The translations under genes and the position numbers were made by a program. The notes under the pieces were generated by a model that had not been told where the DNA came from, searched no databases, and worked only from the letters and a program-made list of their open reading frames with translations. 64,000 bases of DNA from Cryptoclostridium sp964637365 (GTDB taxonomy: Bacteria > Bacillota > Dehalobacteriia > UBA7702). The stretch is taken from positions 1 through 64,000 of the forward strand of contig CAZWWH010000012.1 in the NCBI GenBank assembly GCA_964637365.1, read 5' to 3'. Each line of letters opens with the position of its first letter. Position 1 is the first letter of the stretch. Below are positions 24,646 to 33,818 of the stretch, piece by piece.

Positions 24646-26256
24646 ATGAAGCTGACCTTTTCCGGCGCTGCCCACGAAGTCACTGGCAGCTGCCATTGTC
24701 TTGAGACGGGGAGCCTGAAGATTCTCATTGACTGCGGTATGGAACAGGGCCGTGATATTTATGAGAATCAGGAGATTCCCTTCCACGCTGATGAAGTGGA
24801 CTTGGTTTTGCTGACCCACGCCCACATCGACCACTCGGGGCTGCTGCCGCTCCTTTGGGCAAAGGGGTTTCAGGGAAGAATTTACACTACGGAAGCCACG
24901 GCGGAGCTGTGCGGCATTATGCTCCGGGACAGCGCCCACATTCAGGAATTTGAAGCCGAGTGGCGCAACCGCAAGGCCAAACGGGCAGGGAAGGAGGAGT
25001 ACATTCCCCTCTACACCACCGCTGACGCCGAAGGGGTGCTGGAGCATTTCGTGCCGGTAAAATATAACGAGATTGTAGCGGTTACACCCAGTCTCAAGCT
25101 GCGGTTTTCCGATATCGGCCATTTGCTGGGCTCCGCCTGCATCGAGGTTTGGATGACCGAAGGGGAAAAGGAAAAGAAAATTGTTTTCTCCGGTGACGTG
25201 GGCAACGTGAATCAGCCCATTGTGCGGGATCCCTCCATGGTGGCGGAGGCCGATTATCTGGTGGTGGAGTCCACCTATGGCGATCGTGTTCACAAAAGCC
25301 ACCGTATCGACTACTGCAAAGAACTGGCGAGGATTTTCCGCTACACCTTCCAAGGCGGCGGCAATGTGGTGATTCCCTCCTTTGCCGTAGGACGCACCCA
25401 GGAAATTCTTTGGTTCATCCGTCAAATCAAGGCGGAAAACCTAGTGCCGGATTTCCCCAATTTTGAAGTATATATCGACAGTCCCCTGGCCATTGAGGCT
25501 ACGGCGATTTTCCGCAAAAACACCGTGGAGTGCTATGACGACGAAACCATGGACTTGGTACGGCGGGGCATTGACCCCATCAGCTTCCCAGGGCTACGGT
25601 TAGCCCAAAGCGGTGATGAGTCCAAAGCCATCAATTTCAACACCAATCCAAAGGTCATCATTTCGTCTTCGGGAATGTGCGAAGCGGGCCGCATCCGCCA
25701 CCATTTGAAGCACAATCTCTGGCGACCGGAATGCACGGTACTCTTCGTGGGCTACCAGGCCGAAGGCACTCTGGGCCGGGCCCTGGTGGAGGGAGAGAAG
25801 GAAGTAAAGCTTTTCGGTGAGACGGTTTCGGTACGGGCCAACATCGAAGTTCTGGAGGGAGTCAGCGGCCATGCAGACAAACCGGGTCTAATTCGTTGGA
25901 TTCAAGGATTTAAAGCCAAGCCCAAACGCATATTTGTGGTTCACGGCGAGGATACGGTATGCGATTCCTTTGCCGCCTGCCTGCGGGAGGAATACGGCTA
26001 CGACGCCACAGCGCCCTACAGCGGCGCCGTCTATGACCTTGCCAAAAATATCACCTTGAAGGAAGGAATCCCCGTTCCGGCGGCTCCCCGTCAAACAGCG
26101 TCCCATCATAAGGAAAAGCATGCCGCCTTTGAACGGCTCCAGGCCATGGGCCGCCGCTTGATGGAGGTTATTGCCAAAAACGAAGGCACCGCCAATAAGC
26201 AGCTCGCGAAATTCGCCAGCGAAATTGAGCGCCTCTGCAACAAATGGGAACGCTAA
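24646..26256 (+). CDS. MBL-fold beta-CASP RNA-processing exonuclease-like protein
   Basis: A 536-residue metallo-beta-lactamase of the beta-CASP group (YSH1/COG1236 type), which cuts or trims RNA using two zinc ions. THAHIDHSGLLPLL near residue 60 is the metal motif; further ligands are GHLLGSACIE and FSGDVGN. The beta-CASP insert carries SFAVGRTQEIL and IISSSGMCEAGRIRHHL; the closing RMMBL motif reads EGVSGHADKPGLIRWI and IFVVHGE. A 60-residue Lys-rich tail follows. AAGGAGG precedes ATG 24646. Monocistronic, ending in a shared terminator. Confidence 0.92.
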   Translation: MKLTFSGAAHEVTGSCHCLETGSLKILIDCGMEQGRDIYENQEIPFHADEVDLVLLTHAHIDHSGLLPLLWAKGFQGRIYTTEATAELCGIMLRDSAHIQEFEAEWRNRKAKRAGKEEYIPLYTTADAEGVLEHFVPVKYNEIVAVTPSLKLRFSDIGHLLGSACIEVWMTEGEKEKKIVFSGDVGNVNQPIVRDPSMVAEADYLVVESTYGDRVHKSHRIDYCKELARIFRYTFQGGGNVVIPSFAVGRTQEILWFIRQIKAENLVPDFPNFEVYIDSPLAIEATAIFRKNTVECYDDETMDLVRRGIDPISFPGLRLAQSGDESKAINFNTNPKVIISSSGMCEAGRIRHHLKHNLWRPECTVLFVGYQAEGTLGRALVEGEKEVKLFGETVSVRANIEVLEGVSGHADKPGLIRWIQGFKAKPKRIFVVHGEDTVCDSFAACLREEYGYDATAPYSGAVYDLAKNITLKEGIPVPAAPRQTASHHKEKHAAFERLQAMGRRLMEVIAKNEGTANKQLAKFASEIERLCNKWER

Positions 26257-26262
26257 CATATC

Positions 26263-26295
26263 AAAAACCACCTTGCCAGCAGCAAGGTGGTTTTT
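26263..26295. terminator. Bidirectional terminator
   Basis: AAAAACCACCTTGC pairs with GCAAGGTGGTTTTT between two convergent genes. Confidence 0.93.
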
Positions 26296-26303
26296 ATCAT
26301 GAA

Positions 26304-27377
26304 TTAAAAGCTATCCGGCACAAGGGCCAGTTTATTAATGGATTCATGGGCCCGAGACAAAGCGTCGTAAACTGCCAAAACATCATCGGAATCCCATATG
26401 CGGAGGGATTTTTCCTCAATAACGCCTTTGCTTTCCCTTTTTATTTTTATCAACTGGGCTTCATCGGCCACAGCGACAACGGCTTGAACCGCGGCGTTGT
26501 TCTGAGCTTTTTTCAGGTTTAAAATCAAACTGTCAATGGAACCTTTGGATTGTACTTCAAATATATAAATGGCTTTCCCCATATTGCCGATTTTTACTTC
26601 CCATACCGCGTCCACCACAGCGCCGGTAGCAATGGGCACTTCGGCACGGCTTTCAAAGCCAAGGAGCTCGCCGATAGCCACCAGCTTCTCCTTAATTTCG
26701 TCGTGCAGTGATTTCGATTCTTTCGGTGTGGCGTCATTTGGCGGCGCAGGCGCAGGGATATCCGAGGTCTGTTTCTCCGCAAATGGCAATACTTCATCCC
26801 AAAGGAAATAATCAACCGCCAGCAAATCAATATCTTTGATACCCGCTGCAGTCAACTCCTGGGCGATTTGCTTGGCAATGGCGCAAACCTCCAGATACTT
26901 CTTTCCCGTATACTGATAATTATATTTTGGCATATTGGGGATATTAAGAAAGGTAAAACAGAGAATGGTCGTTCGATTGAATATGACAAATTCTTGGGGG
27001 TTGGCATAGGAGAGCAGCTCGCTCATGGTGGCAGGCCCCAGACCTTTTACGGACCTCATAAAGGTATTCCACCGCTTCTCGATGGGAAGTTCGTCGTATA
27101 AAAGGTAGGCTAACTGCCGCTTTAATGTTTCAAAATCATTATCATCGATCAATTTGTCCACCACATATTTTTTATTTCCCCAGATCATCATGGACCATAA
27201 TTTGCTGATGTATTCAAGAAAATCATCTTCCGTCATGGCCAGAAGTCGTTCCTTGTTGAAAGCCTGGTAATAGCGCTGCCTTTCCAGACGTTCCTTCCAG
27301 CTGTCCTCATCGTAATTCTCATCGGATTTTTTTCGAACAAAATCGGCAATCATCCTTTTTAATTTATCAATATTCAT
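26304..27377 (-). CDS. HhH plus PD-(D/E)xK nuclease-like protein
   Basis: A 357-residue protein with no named family that I know. Residues 1-200 are helical; VKGLGPATMSELL at 110-122 is a helix-hairpin-helix-type DNA-contact motif. A Pro-rich linker (206-222) leads to a C-terminal domain with the restriction-endonuclease arrangement Asp256 ... Glu274-x-Gln276-x-Lys278 (VVDAVWEV and YIFEVQSKG), the metal site of PD-(D/E)xK nucleases. No signal peptide, no methyltransferase neighbour. It is a lone gene between two terminators, so it may act in repair or as an orphan defence nuclease (inferred). Confidence 0.7.
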   Translation of the reverse strand: MNIDKLKRMIADFVRKKSDENYDEDSWKERLERQRYYQAFNKERLLAMTEDDFLEYISKLWSMMIWGNKKYVVDKLIDDNDFETLKRQLAYLLYDELPIEKRWNTFMRSVKGLGPATMSELLSYANPQEFVIFNRTTILCFTFLNIPNMPKYNYQYTGKKYLEVCAIAKQIAQELTAAGIKDIDLLAVDYFLWDEVLPFAEKQTSDIPAPAPPNDATPKESKSLHDEIKEKLVAIGELLGFESRAEVPIATGAVVDAVWEVKIGNMGKAIYIFEVQSKGSIDSLILNLKKAQNNAAVQAVVAVADEAQLIKIKRESKGVIEEKSLRIWDSDDVLAVYDALSRAHESINKLALVPDSF

Positions 27378-27510
27378 TGCAACACCCCATCATCATGGTT
27401 ATTGAAATACGATTATCATGGATAACTCCATTATAAAGCATTTCATCAAACACAGCAACCATTTTATATCAGTCAAACGGCCGGCCCCGAAAATACGAGA
27501 GCGGGAAAAC

Positions 27511-27547
27511 AAAAAATCGCAGGCTGCGCTGTGTGCAGTCTGCGATT
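27511..27547 (-). terminator. Terminator of ilvBN
   Basis: AAAATCGCAG pairs with CTGCGATTTT with a run of T on the minus strand, 46 bp past ilvN. Confidence 0.9.
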
Positions 27548-27592
27548 TTATTTGTGATATCGCGATTAGACTTTATCGTAAACCAAAGTATC

Positions 27593-28075
27593 TTACATCG
27601 CGCCACGGGAAAGGGCGGTGATCCCTGTGCGGCAGACCTCCAGAATGGCGTATTCACTGAGGATGGAGAGGAACCCATCGAGCTTATTGGGCTCGCCGGT
27701 GAGTTCCATAATCATGGAGCCGATGGAAAGGTCAATGATTTTGGCTTTGTAGACATTGGCGATTTCCGTAAGAGAGCTGCGGTTGGATTCATCTGCCACG
27801 ACTTTAACCATCAAGAGCTCACGGACAACGCTGTGGTCGTATTCAAGGGTAAAGATATCCTGAACCACCTCGAGTTTGGAGGTTTGGAAAATCATTTGGT
27901 CCAGCATATGCTCATTGCCTTCGATGACCAGGGTTATACGGGAAATATCGGGATTGTTGGTGGTGGACACCGTTAAGGAGGCGATGTTATAGCCACGGCG
28001 GCCAAAGAGGCTGGTAACTCTGGTGAGGACCCCCGGTTGGTTGTCCACCAATACGCTCACTACTTTTTTCTGCAT
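27593..28075 (-). CDS. ilvN: Acetolactate synthase small (regulatory) subunit
   Basis: A 160-residue ACT-domain subunit that activates IlvB and confers valine feedback inhibition. The first ACT domain has VLVDNQPGVLTRVTSLFGRRGY near residue 7 (Asn-Gln-Pro-Gly-Val is the valine site); the second half has VVREL, MVKVVADESNRSSL and IIDLSIGSMIMELTGEP. Length matches the IlvH/IlvN family. It starts 15 bp after ilvB with AGGAGGATCACG upstream. Confidence 0.95.
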   Translation of the reverse strand: MQKKVVSVLVDNQPGVLTRVTSLFGRRGYNIASLTVSTTNNPDISRITLVIEGNEHMLDQMIFQTSKLEVVQDIFTLEYDHSVVRELLMVKVVADESNRSSLTEIANVYKAKIIDLSIGSMIMELTGEPNKLDGFLSILSEYAILEVCRTGITALSRGAM

Positions 28076-28090
28076 CGTGATCCTCCTCCT

Positions 28091-29758
28091 TTAATCCATA
28101 ATAATATCATCGATGGTGCCGCCTGCGGGAATCATGGGCAGCACTTTTTCATCTTTTTCAATGATACAGTCGATCCAGACGGGACCGTTCACCTTCAAGG
28201 CTTTTTCCATGGCCTCTTTAAATTCCGCTGGGTTGGTGGCGCGGAAGGCCGTGAGGCCGAAGGCTTCGCCCAATTTGACGAAATCAGTTTTCCGTTCGGG
28301 GTCGGTGTGGGAATAGCGTTTTTCATAGAAAGCGGTCTGCCATTGGCGCACCATACCGAGAACCGCGTTGTTCATAATCACAGTGATGATGGGCAAATTG
28401 TAGCTGACAGCGGTGCAGGCTTCATTGAGATTCATATGGAAAGAGCCGTCGCCTGTAATGTGAACCACCTGTTTGCCGGTGTCTCTTACCGCCATTTGAG
28501 CGCCGATGGCAGCGCCGTAGCCATAACCCATGGTTCCCAAACCTCCGCTGGTAAGGAAGGATTTGGGATTGACATGGTGGAGGAACTGGGCTGCCCACAT
28601 TTGATGTTGGCCCACGTCGGTGGTGTAGACGGTTTCATCACCGCAGATTTCGCTGATCATCCGCATTACCTGATGGGGACGAAGTTTATCCGCACTGTCT
28701 TTGGGATGGTAGTCATGGCCTTGCCATTCCTTGATTTGTTCCACCCACTGAGGATGTTCGTTTTTCTCAATCATAGGCAAAAGGTCGGTGAGGACCTGCT
28801 TGACGTCGCCAACGAGGTAAGCGTCTACGAGGACGTTTTTATTTACCTCGCTGACGTCGATGTCGATTTGAATGATTTTGGCTTCGGTGGCGAAGCGTTT
28901 GGGGTTCAGAGCCACGCGGTCGCTGAACCGGGCGCCAATGGCCACCACCAAGTCCGCCTTATTGATGGCGTGGTTGGAGGTGCGGGTGCCGTGCATCCCG
29001 ATAAGGCCGATGTTCAGGTCTTTATCGTCGTTCAAGGTTCCGGCGGCCATAATGGTGTAGGTGGCGGGGATGCCGGCCTTGTCCACCAATTCATTGAGCT
29101 CCGCCTCGGCATTGCTCAAACCGACGCCGCCTCCGTAGTAAATCACAGGGCGCTGAGCCTTATTAATCATATCGGCGGCCTGCTCCATGGCTTTCATATT
29201 CTTTTGATAGCGCTGGATGACCTCGATGGGAGTTTTGGATTCAAATTCACATTTATTGGCAGTGACGTCCTTGGGGATATCAATAAGGACGGGGCCTTTG
29301 CGGCCAGTATTGGCGATGCGGAAGGCGTCCCGAATAATATCCGCCAATTCTTCCACTTTATTGACTAAAAAATTATGCTTGGTAATGGGCATGGTAATGC
29401 CGGTGGTGTAAATTTCTTGGAAGGAGTCGCGGCCCAAAAGGCTGGTGCCGACATTGCCGGTAATGGCTACCATGGGAATACTGTCCATATAGGCGGTAGC
29501 GATACCAGTGACGAGATTGGTGGCGCCGGGGCCGCTGGTGGCCAGAACAACGCCGGTTTTTCCCGTAGCCCGGGCATAGCCGTCAGCAGCGTGAGACGCG
29601 CCTTGTTCGTGAGCGGTAAGGATATGGGTAATCCGGTCTTGGTATTTATACAGCGTGTCGTAAATATTGAGGACAGCGCCGCCGGGATACCCGAAAATGG
29701 TATCCACGCCTTGTTCGATCAGGACTTCCGTAAGAATTTCAGCCCCAGTAAGTATCAT
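28091..29758 (-). CDS. ilvB: Acetolactate synthase large (catalytic) subunit
   Basis: A 555-residue ThDP- and FAD-dependent enzyme that makes 2-acetolactate or 2-aceto-2-hydroxybutanoate for valine, leucine and isoleucine. Glu51 in TAHEQGASHAADGYAR activates ThDP; the ThDP-Mg motif is GDGSFHMNLNEA ending in NN; ATSGPGATNLVTGIA and QMWAAQFL are conserved. The length suits the biosynthetic, not the catabolic AlsS, form, as does the adjacent ilvN. Promoter TTTACA-17-TACAAT (29813-29841) lies 55 bp upstream. No attenuator was recognised in the short leader. Confidence 0.96.
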   Translation of the reverse strand: MILTGAEILTEVLIEQGVDTIFGYPGGAVLNIYDTLYKYQDRITHILTAHEQGASHAADGYARATGKTGVVLATSGPGATNLVTGIATAYMDSIPMVAITGNVGTSLLGRDSFQEIYTTGITMPITKHNFLVNKVEELADIIRDAFRIANTGRKGPVLIDIPKDVTANKCEFESKTPIEVIQRYQKNMKAMEQAADMINKAQRPVIYYGGGVGLSNAEAELNELVDKAGIPATYTIMAAGTLNDDKDLNIGLIGMHGTRTSNHAINKADLVVAIGARFSDRVALNPKRFATEAKIIQIDIDVSEVNKNVLVDAYLVGDVKQVLTDLLPMIEKNEHPQWVEQIKEWQGHDYHPKDSADKLRPHQVMRMISEICGDETVYTTDVGQHQMWAAQFLHHVNPKSFLTSGGLGTMGYGYGAAIGAQMAVRDTGKQVVHITGDGSFHMNLNEACTAVSYNLPIITVIMNNAVLGMVRQWQTAFYEKRYSHTDPERKTDFVKLGEAFGLTAFRATNPAEFKEAMEKALKVNGPVWIDCIIEKDEKVLPMIPAGGTIDDIIMD

Positions 29759-29812
29759 GATTCATTCCTCCTCGATACCATTTTTCTACCGAAAAAAGGG
29801 TAGATTGCATTT

Positions 29813-29841
29813 ATTGTAACGGATTCTTTCTCCGCTGTAAA
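29813..29841 (-). promoter_or_regulatory. ilvBN promoter
   Basis: On the minus strand TTTACA, 17 bases, TACAAT. A small hairpin, CTACCC...GGTAG, lies between it and the start codon. Confidence 0.75.
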
Positions 29842-29930
29842 GTACCAAAATTAACTTTCTTTTGATTTTCTCCAAAGTCCCAACATTTTTCATCGTTTCA
29901 CAGCTAAGGGGTCTTGCGTCTTTATTGTGA

Positions 29931-29966
29931 ATATGTTAAAATATATAAAAATATGTTTTAACATAT
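29931..29966 (+). promoter_or_regulatory. Palindromic operator upstream of the XRE-cupin gene
   Basis: ATATGTTAAAA and TTTTAACATAT form an 11-bp inverted repeat with a 14-bp centre, 17 bp before the TTG start. It may be an autoregulatory site. Confidence 0.6.
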
Positions 29967-29982
29967 AAAAGGAGCCGTTATT

Positions 29983-30531
29983 TTGGAACATCTAAATATT
30001 GGAGAGCGGTTAAAAGCGACGCGTAGAAACAGAAATATGACCCTAGATGAGGTAGCGGCGGCCACCGGCGTCAGCAAGCCGATGCTGGGGCAAATTGAGC
30101 GGGGGCAATCCTCGCCTACGGTCAATACCTTATGGAAAATCGCCACCGGTTTGAAGCTTCCGCTTTCCGCCTTTCTACAGGAACAGAAGACGGAATATAC
30201 AATTGTTGATTTGCGGGAACAGGATATGGTATCAGCGGAAAACGGCGCCATGAGGGCGTATTCTCTTTTCGCCTTTGACCCGCTTCGCGGTTTTGAGGTA
30301 TTTTACATTGAATTCAATTCCGGCTGTCATCATCATTCAAACAAACATAATGATGGTGTTGAGGAATCCGTTTTCGTCTTACAGGGCAAGCTGGACATGC
30401 TTTTGAACGGTACCAAAATCACGTTAAAGGAAAAGCAGGCCCTGCGCTTTGCGGCCAATATTCCCCATTCCTATGAAAACCCTTATGAGGAAATTTGCAG
30501 CGTTTATAACACAATATTCTATCAGAAATGA
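29983..30531 (+). CDS. XRE-family regulator with cupin sensor domain
   Basis: A 182-residue regulator: residues 5-60 are an HTH (IGERLKATRRNRNMTLDEVA, GVSKPMLGQIERGQSSPTV), and residues about 105-180 a cupin barrel with HHHSNKHNDGVEESVFVLQG and IPHSYENP supplying His/Glu ligands. This layout is typical of repressors that sense a small metabolite or metal. It uses TTG, 8 bases after AAAGGAG; no ATG fits. The MBL hydrolase follows 14 bp on and is probably its target. Confidence 0.9.
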   Translation: MEHLNIGERLKATRRNRNMTLDEVAAATGVSKPMLGQIERGQSSPTVNTLWKIATGLKLPLSAFLQEQKTEYTIVDLREQDMVSAENGAMRAYSLFAFDPLRGFEVFYIEFNSGCHHHSNKHNDGVEESVFVLQGKLDMLLNGTKITLKEKQALRFAANIPHSYENPYEEICSVYNTIFYQK

Positions 30532-30545
30532 AAGGAAGCGGCGCT

Positions 30546-31424
30546 ATGTTTGAATTACATCAGGTGGGCGCAAGAAGCTATTACATCAACTGCCCCGCGA
30601 AAATCGGCATCTATCAGGCCAACGACAACGATGTTTATCTCATCGACAGCGGAAACGACAAAGACGCCGGCAGGAGGGTGCGCAAGATCTTAGAGGCAAA
30701 TCGGTGGAACCTAAAGGGCATCATCAATACCCATTCCAATGCCGACCATATTGGGGGGAACCGATATTTACAGCAGCAGACCGGCTGCAAAATCTTCGCC
30801 AAGGGCATTGAGGCCGCTTTTACCAAGTACCCCATTTTAGAGCCCTCTTTTTTATATGGCGGCTATCCCTCCAAGGATCTAAGGCACAAATTTTTGCTGG
30901 CAGCGGAAAGCGACGTCGTTGAAATTGCAGACCCTGATTTCCCCAAGGAGTTGGAGGTGATACCACTGCCGGGGCATTTTTTCGATATGATAGGGATCCG
31001 CACCCCGGATCATGTTGTATTCCTTGCCGACTGCCTCAGCAGCAAAATTACTTTGGAAAAATATCAGATTTCCTTTATTTACGACGTGGAAGCCTATCTC
31101 AAGACCTTGGATATGGTGGAAACCATGGAGGCCCAGATGTTCGTCCCCGCCCATGCTGAAGCCGCCGATACCATAAAGGAGCTGACGAGGTTCAATCGGC
31201 AAAAGGTTTTTGACGTGGCTGATAAAATCTGTTCCCTCTTGGAAAATCCTATGTGCTTTGAAACCCTTTTGAAGCAGCTGTTTGATGCATATGGATTGAC
31301 CATGAATTTTGAGCAGTACGTTTTGGTGGGCAGTACGGTGCGTTCTTATCTATCATGGCTGAAGGACAACGGAAAGGTGGAAGCAGCGTTTGAGGAAAAC
31401 CGCCTTATATGGAGCAGTCTGTAA
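30546..31424 (+). CDS. MBL-fold metallo-hydrolase
   Basis: A 292-residue hydrolase of the metallo-beta-lactamase fold. The zinc motif reads NTHSNADHIGGN near residue 66; note Ser-Asn where HxH would be, so His-x-Asn-x-Asp-His rather than the usual HxHxDH, and zinc site 1 may be altered. PLPGHFFDMIGI near 140 and VFLADCL near 160 give the next ligands, and FVPAHAE the last His. A C-terminal helical domain resembles glyoxalase-II-like relatives. I start at 30546 (AAAGGAAG upstream). Cotranscribed with the XRE-cupin regulator. Confidence 0.85.
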   Translation: MFELHQVGARSYYINCPAKIGIYQANDNDVYLIDSGNDKDAGRRVRKILEANRWNLKGIINTHSNADHIGGNRYLQQQTGCKIFAKGIEAAFTKYPILEPSFLYGGYPSKDLRHKFLLAAESDVVEIADPDFPKELEVIPLPGHFFDMIGIRTPDHVVFLADCLSSKITLEKYQISFIYDVEAYLKTLDMVETMEAQMFVPAHAEAADTIKELTRFNRQKVFDVADKICSLLENPMCFETLLKQLFDAYGLTMNFEQYVLVGSTVRSYLSWLKDNGKVEAAFEENRLIWSSL

Positions 31425-31520
31425 AGGTTCATGCCGCACAGATACATACGAAATCCCCTGGCGTTTCGATATCAACGACATATGGCAGGCAACGTGTCCC
31501 ATCTTTTTACCAAAAAGCTA

Positions 31521-31549
31521 TTGACAAACGGAACATTTTGATTTATGCT
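31521..31549 (+). promoter_or_regulatory. Promoter of the leu operon
   Basis: TTGACA, 17 bases, TATGCT, about 25 bp before the T-box leader. Confidence 0.7.
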
Positions 31550-31574
31550 TTATAGAGTTTCATAATTTTTTAAA

Positions 31575-31855
31575 TGCGATGATAGGGACCGGATCACGGC
31601 CAATGGCGTTTCAGAGAGCTGTCGCTTGGTGAAAGACAGCACCCATGCTTTGATCGACTCCCCCTTGAGCAGTCAGCTGAAAGATGTTTTGAGTAAGTGC
31701 GACCGGGTTTCTCACCGTTATGAATGAGATCGCATTCGCTGGGCCGTTGGGGTCACGCCGATGCGAAAGAGTGGGTATGATAATGCCAATTAGAGTGGTA
31801 CCACGGAGTTGCTGAATGTCAGCCTTCGTCTCTTGGGGAGACGAAGGTTTTTTTA
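31575..31855 (+). promoter_or_regulatory. T-box leader, leucine-specific
   Basis: The T-box bulge AGAGTGGTACCACGG is at 31792-31806 and the terminator CCTTCGTCTC/GAGACGAAGG with seven T at 31823-31854. Stem I opens with GCGAT (paired to ATCGC at 31729) and carries AGAGAG. CTC followed by A at 31711-31714, on the 3' side of an internal loop, is my candidate specifier, which is a leucine codon and suits leuA downstream. Uncharged tRNA-Leu would switch on the operon. Confidence 0.92.
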
Positions 31856-31965
31856 TTTTCCGCCTCCCATGGCGCAGCCCACCCAATCCGAAAGCCAACG
31901 CCAAACTTTAGGCGACAAAAACACAACAGTGCCTTCGGGCAACAAAAAGAAATGGAGATTGTGAT

Positions 31966-33645
31966 ATGAAAAATTACGACAAGTACAAAATCGGTTACTT
32001 CCTGCCGCCTCACTGTGAAATGCGCTGGACCAAAAAGGACCACATTGAAAAAGCGCCCATCTGGTGCAGCGTGGATTTAAGAGACGGCAACCAAGCCTTA
32101 ATCGTTCCTATGAGCCTTGAAGAAAAACTGGAATTTTTCACCTTTTTGGTAAAATTGGGCTTCAAAGAAATTGAAGTGGGCTTCCCCGCCGCTTCGGAAA
32201 CAGAATACGAATTCCTCCGCACCTTGATTGAAAAGGATATGATTCCCGACGACGTCACCGTTCAGGTCTTAACCCAGTCCAGAGAACACATCATCAAAAA
32301 GACCTTCGAGGCCATCAAAGGCGTAAAACGGGCCGTGGTGCACCTCTATAATTCCACCTCCCTGGCTCAAAGAGAACAGGTCTTCAAAAAGAGTAAAGAA
32401 GAAATTATTGAAATCGCCGAATTCGGCGCCAAGATGTTCAACGATTTAAAGGCGGACTTCGCCAAGGAATCCCCAGAAACAAAGCTCTGGTTTGAGTATT
32501 CTCCCGAAAGCTTCACCGGTACGGAACCGGAATTCGCCTTGGAAATCTGCAACCGTGTCATCGACATTTGGGCGCCCACTCCCGACAGCAAGGTCATCAT
32601 CAACCTCCCCGCCACGGTGTCCATGTCCATGCCGCACGTTTACGCCAATCAAATCGAATATATGAACGACAACCTCCACAACAGAGAAAACGTCATTATT
32701 TCTCTCCATCCCCACAATGACCGCGGCACTGGCGTGGCCGACGCGGAAATGGGCTTATTGGCCGGGGCCGATCGTATCGAAGGAACCCTCTTCGGCAACG
32801 GTGAACGCACCGGGAATGTGGACATCGTCACCTTGGCCATGAACATGTTTTCCCAAGGCGTGGATCCTGAACTGAATTTCGAGGACATGCCCTCTGTGGT
32901 GGAAATGTATGAAAAAGTTACCCGCATGAAGGTGGGTGACCGCCAGCCCTACGGCGGCAAACTGGTCTTCGCCGCTTTCTCCGGCTCCCACCAGGACGCC
33001 ATTGCCAAAGGCATGAAATATCGGGAAGAGCGGAATGAATCCCATTGGACGGTTCCATATCTCCCCATCGACCCCCAGGATGTGGGCCGTGTTTACGAAA
33101 CCGACGTCATCCGCATCAACAGCCAGTCGGGGAAAGGCGGCATCGGCTATTTGCTGGAACAGAATTCCGGTTACAAGCTCCCCGACTCCATGCGTGAAGA
33201 AGTGGGCTATCTGATGAAGCACATTTCCGACCAGGGCCACAAGGAATTGGCCCCCGATGAAGTACAGGACATCTTTGAAAAGGAATACGTCAACAACTTC
33301 GCTTCCATTGATATTACCAAGGTTTCCTTCAAACAGGTCAACGGCATTACCGCCACCATTTGGGTGACCATTGACGGCAAACACTTTGAGTCCACCGCCA
33401 TGGGCAACGGCCGTTTGGATGCTGTGAGCAACGCATTAAAGGAATGCGACCTCGATTTGGATTACGCCATCACCACCTATACCGAACACGCCTTGGAAGT
33501 GGGATCCGACTCCCGGGCTTGCTCCTACGTAGCCATTACCGATAAGGACGGCAAAGTGTTCTGGGGTGTGGGGATTCATTCCGACATCATCAATTCCTCG
33601 GTCAACGCCCTGGTCAGCGCCATCAATCGGAAGCTGAAAGCGTAA
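31966..33645 (+). CDS. leuA: 2-isopropylmalate synthase
   Basis: A 559-residue enzyme joining acetyl-CoA and 3-methyl-2-oxobutanoate, first step of leucine synthesis. The TIM barrel carries WCSVDLRDGNQAL (metal Asp), SLHPHNDRGTGVADAEMG with HxH metal ligands and GNGERTGNVDIVTLA. The C-terminal regulatory LeuA dimer domain (about 430-559) includes GSDSRACSYVAI. It begins with the extended N-terminus of the long (LeuA2) type. GGAG lies 8 bases before the ATG. First gene after the T-box. Confidence 0.95.
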   Translation: MKNYDKYKIGYFLPPHCEMRWTKKDHIEKAPIWCSVDLRDGNQALIVPMSLEEKLEFFTFLVKLGFKEIEVGFPAASETEYEFLRTLIEKDMIPDDVTVQVLTQSREHIIKKTFEAIKGVKRAVVHLYNSTSLAQREQVFKKSKEEIIEIAEFGAKMFNDLKADFAKESPETKLWFEYSPESFTGTEPEFALEICNRVIDIWAPTPDSKVIINLPATVSMSMPHVYANQIEYMNDNLHNRENVIISLHPHNDRGTGVADAEMGLLAGADRIEGTLFGNGERTGNVDIVTLAMNMFSQGVDPELNFEDMPSVVEMYEKVTRMKVGDRQPYGGKLVFAAFSGSHQDAIAKGMKYREERNESHWTVPYLPIDPQDVGRVYETDVIRINSQSGKGGIGYLLEQNSGYKLPDSMREEVGYLMKHISDQGHKELAPDEVQDIFEKEYVNNFASIDITKVSFKQVNGITATIWVTIDGKHFESTAMGNGRLDAVSNALKECDLDLDYAITTYTEHALEVGSDSRACSYVAITDKDGKVFWGVGIHSDIINSSVNALVSAINRKLKA

Positions 33646-33684
33646 CTCCCAGGATTAATACACACTCAGACAAAAGCAGACGAG

Positions 33685-33783
33685 CTTGCGAGGACGCTTT
33701 CGATTCGTCAAAAGATTGACGGAAAGTCGTACACAAGCAGTCAGGATAGAAAGATTTTGGCGAATATCAAGGACCCTCGCAAG
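33685..33783 (+). other. Structured intercistronic element between leuA and leuC
   Basis: An outer stem, CTTGCGAGG/CCTCGCAAG, encloses an extended hairpin, ACG-CTTTC-gatt-CGTCAA with TTGACG-GAAAG-t-CGT, plus about 45 unpaired bases. No T run follows, so it is not a terminator. It could stabilise or split the leu messenger; I know no matching RNA family. Confidence 0.55.
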
Positions 33784-33818
33784 TTAAAATACAATAAAGG
33801 TAGGTATCAATCATCACT

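Noticed and set aside
28037..29368. A 443-codon open frame opposite ilvB
   Set aside because: Composition is that of an antisense shadow (His/Phe/Gly-rich) and ilvB is certain on the other strand.
33685..33783. Third copy of the double-hairpin element
   Set aside because: It shares only a short CGTACaCAAG word; the conserved inner loop and stem arrangement are absent, so I list it as a separate structure.
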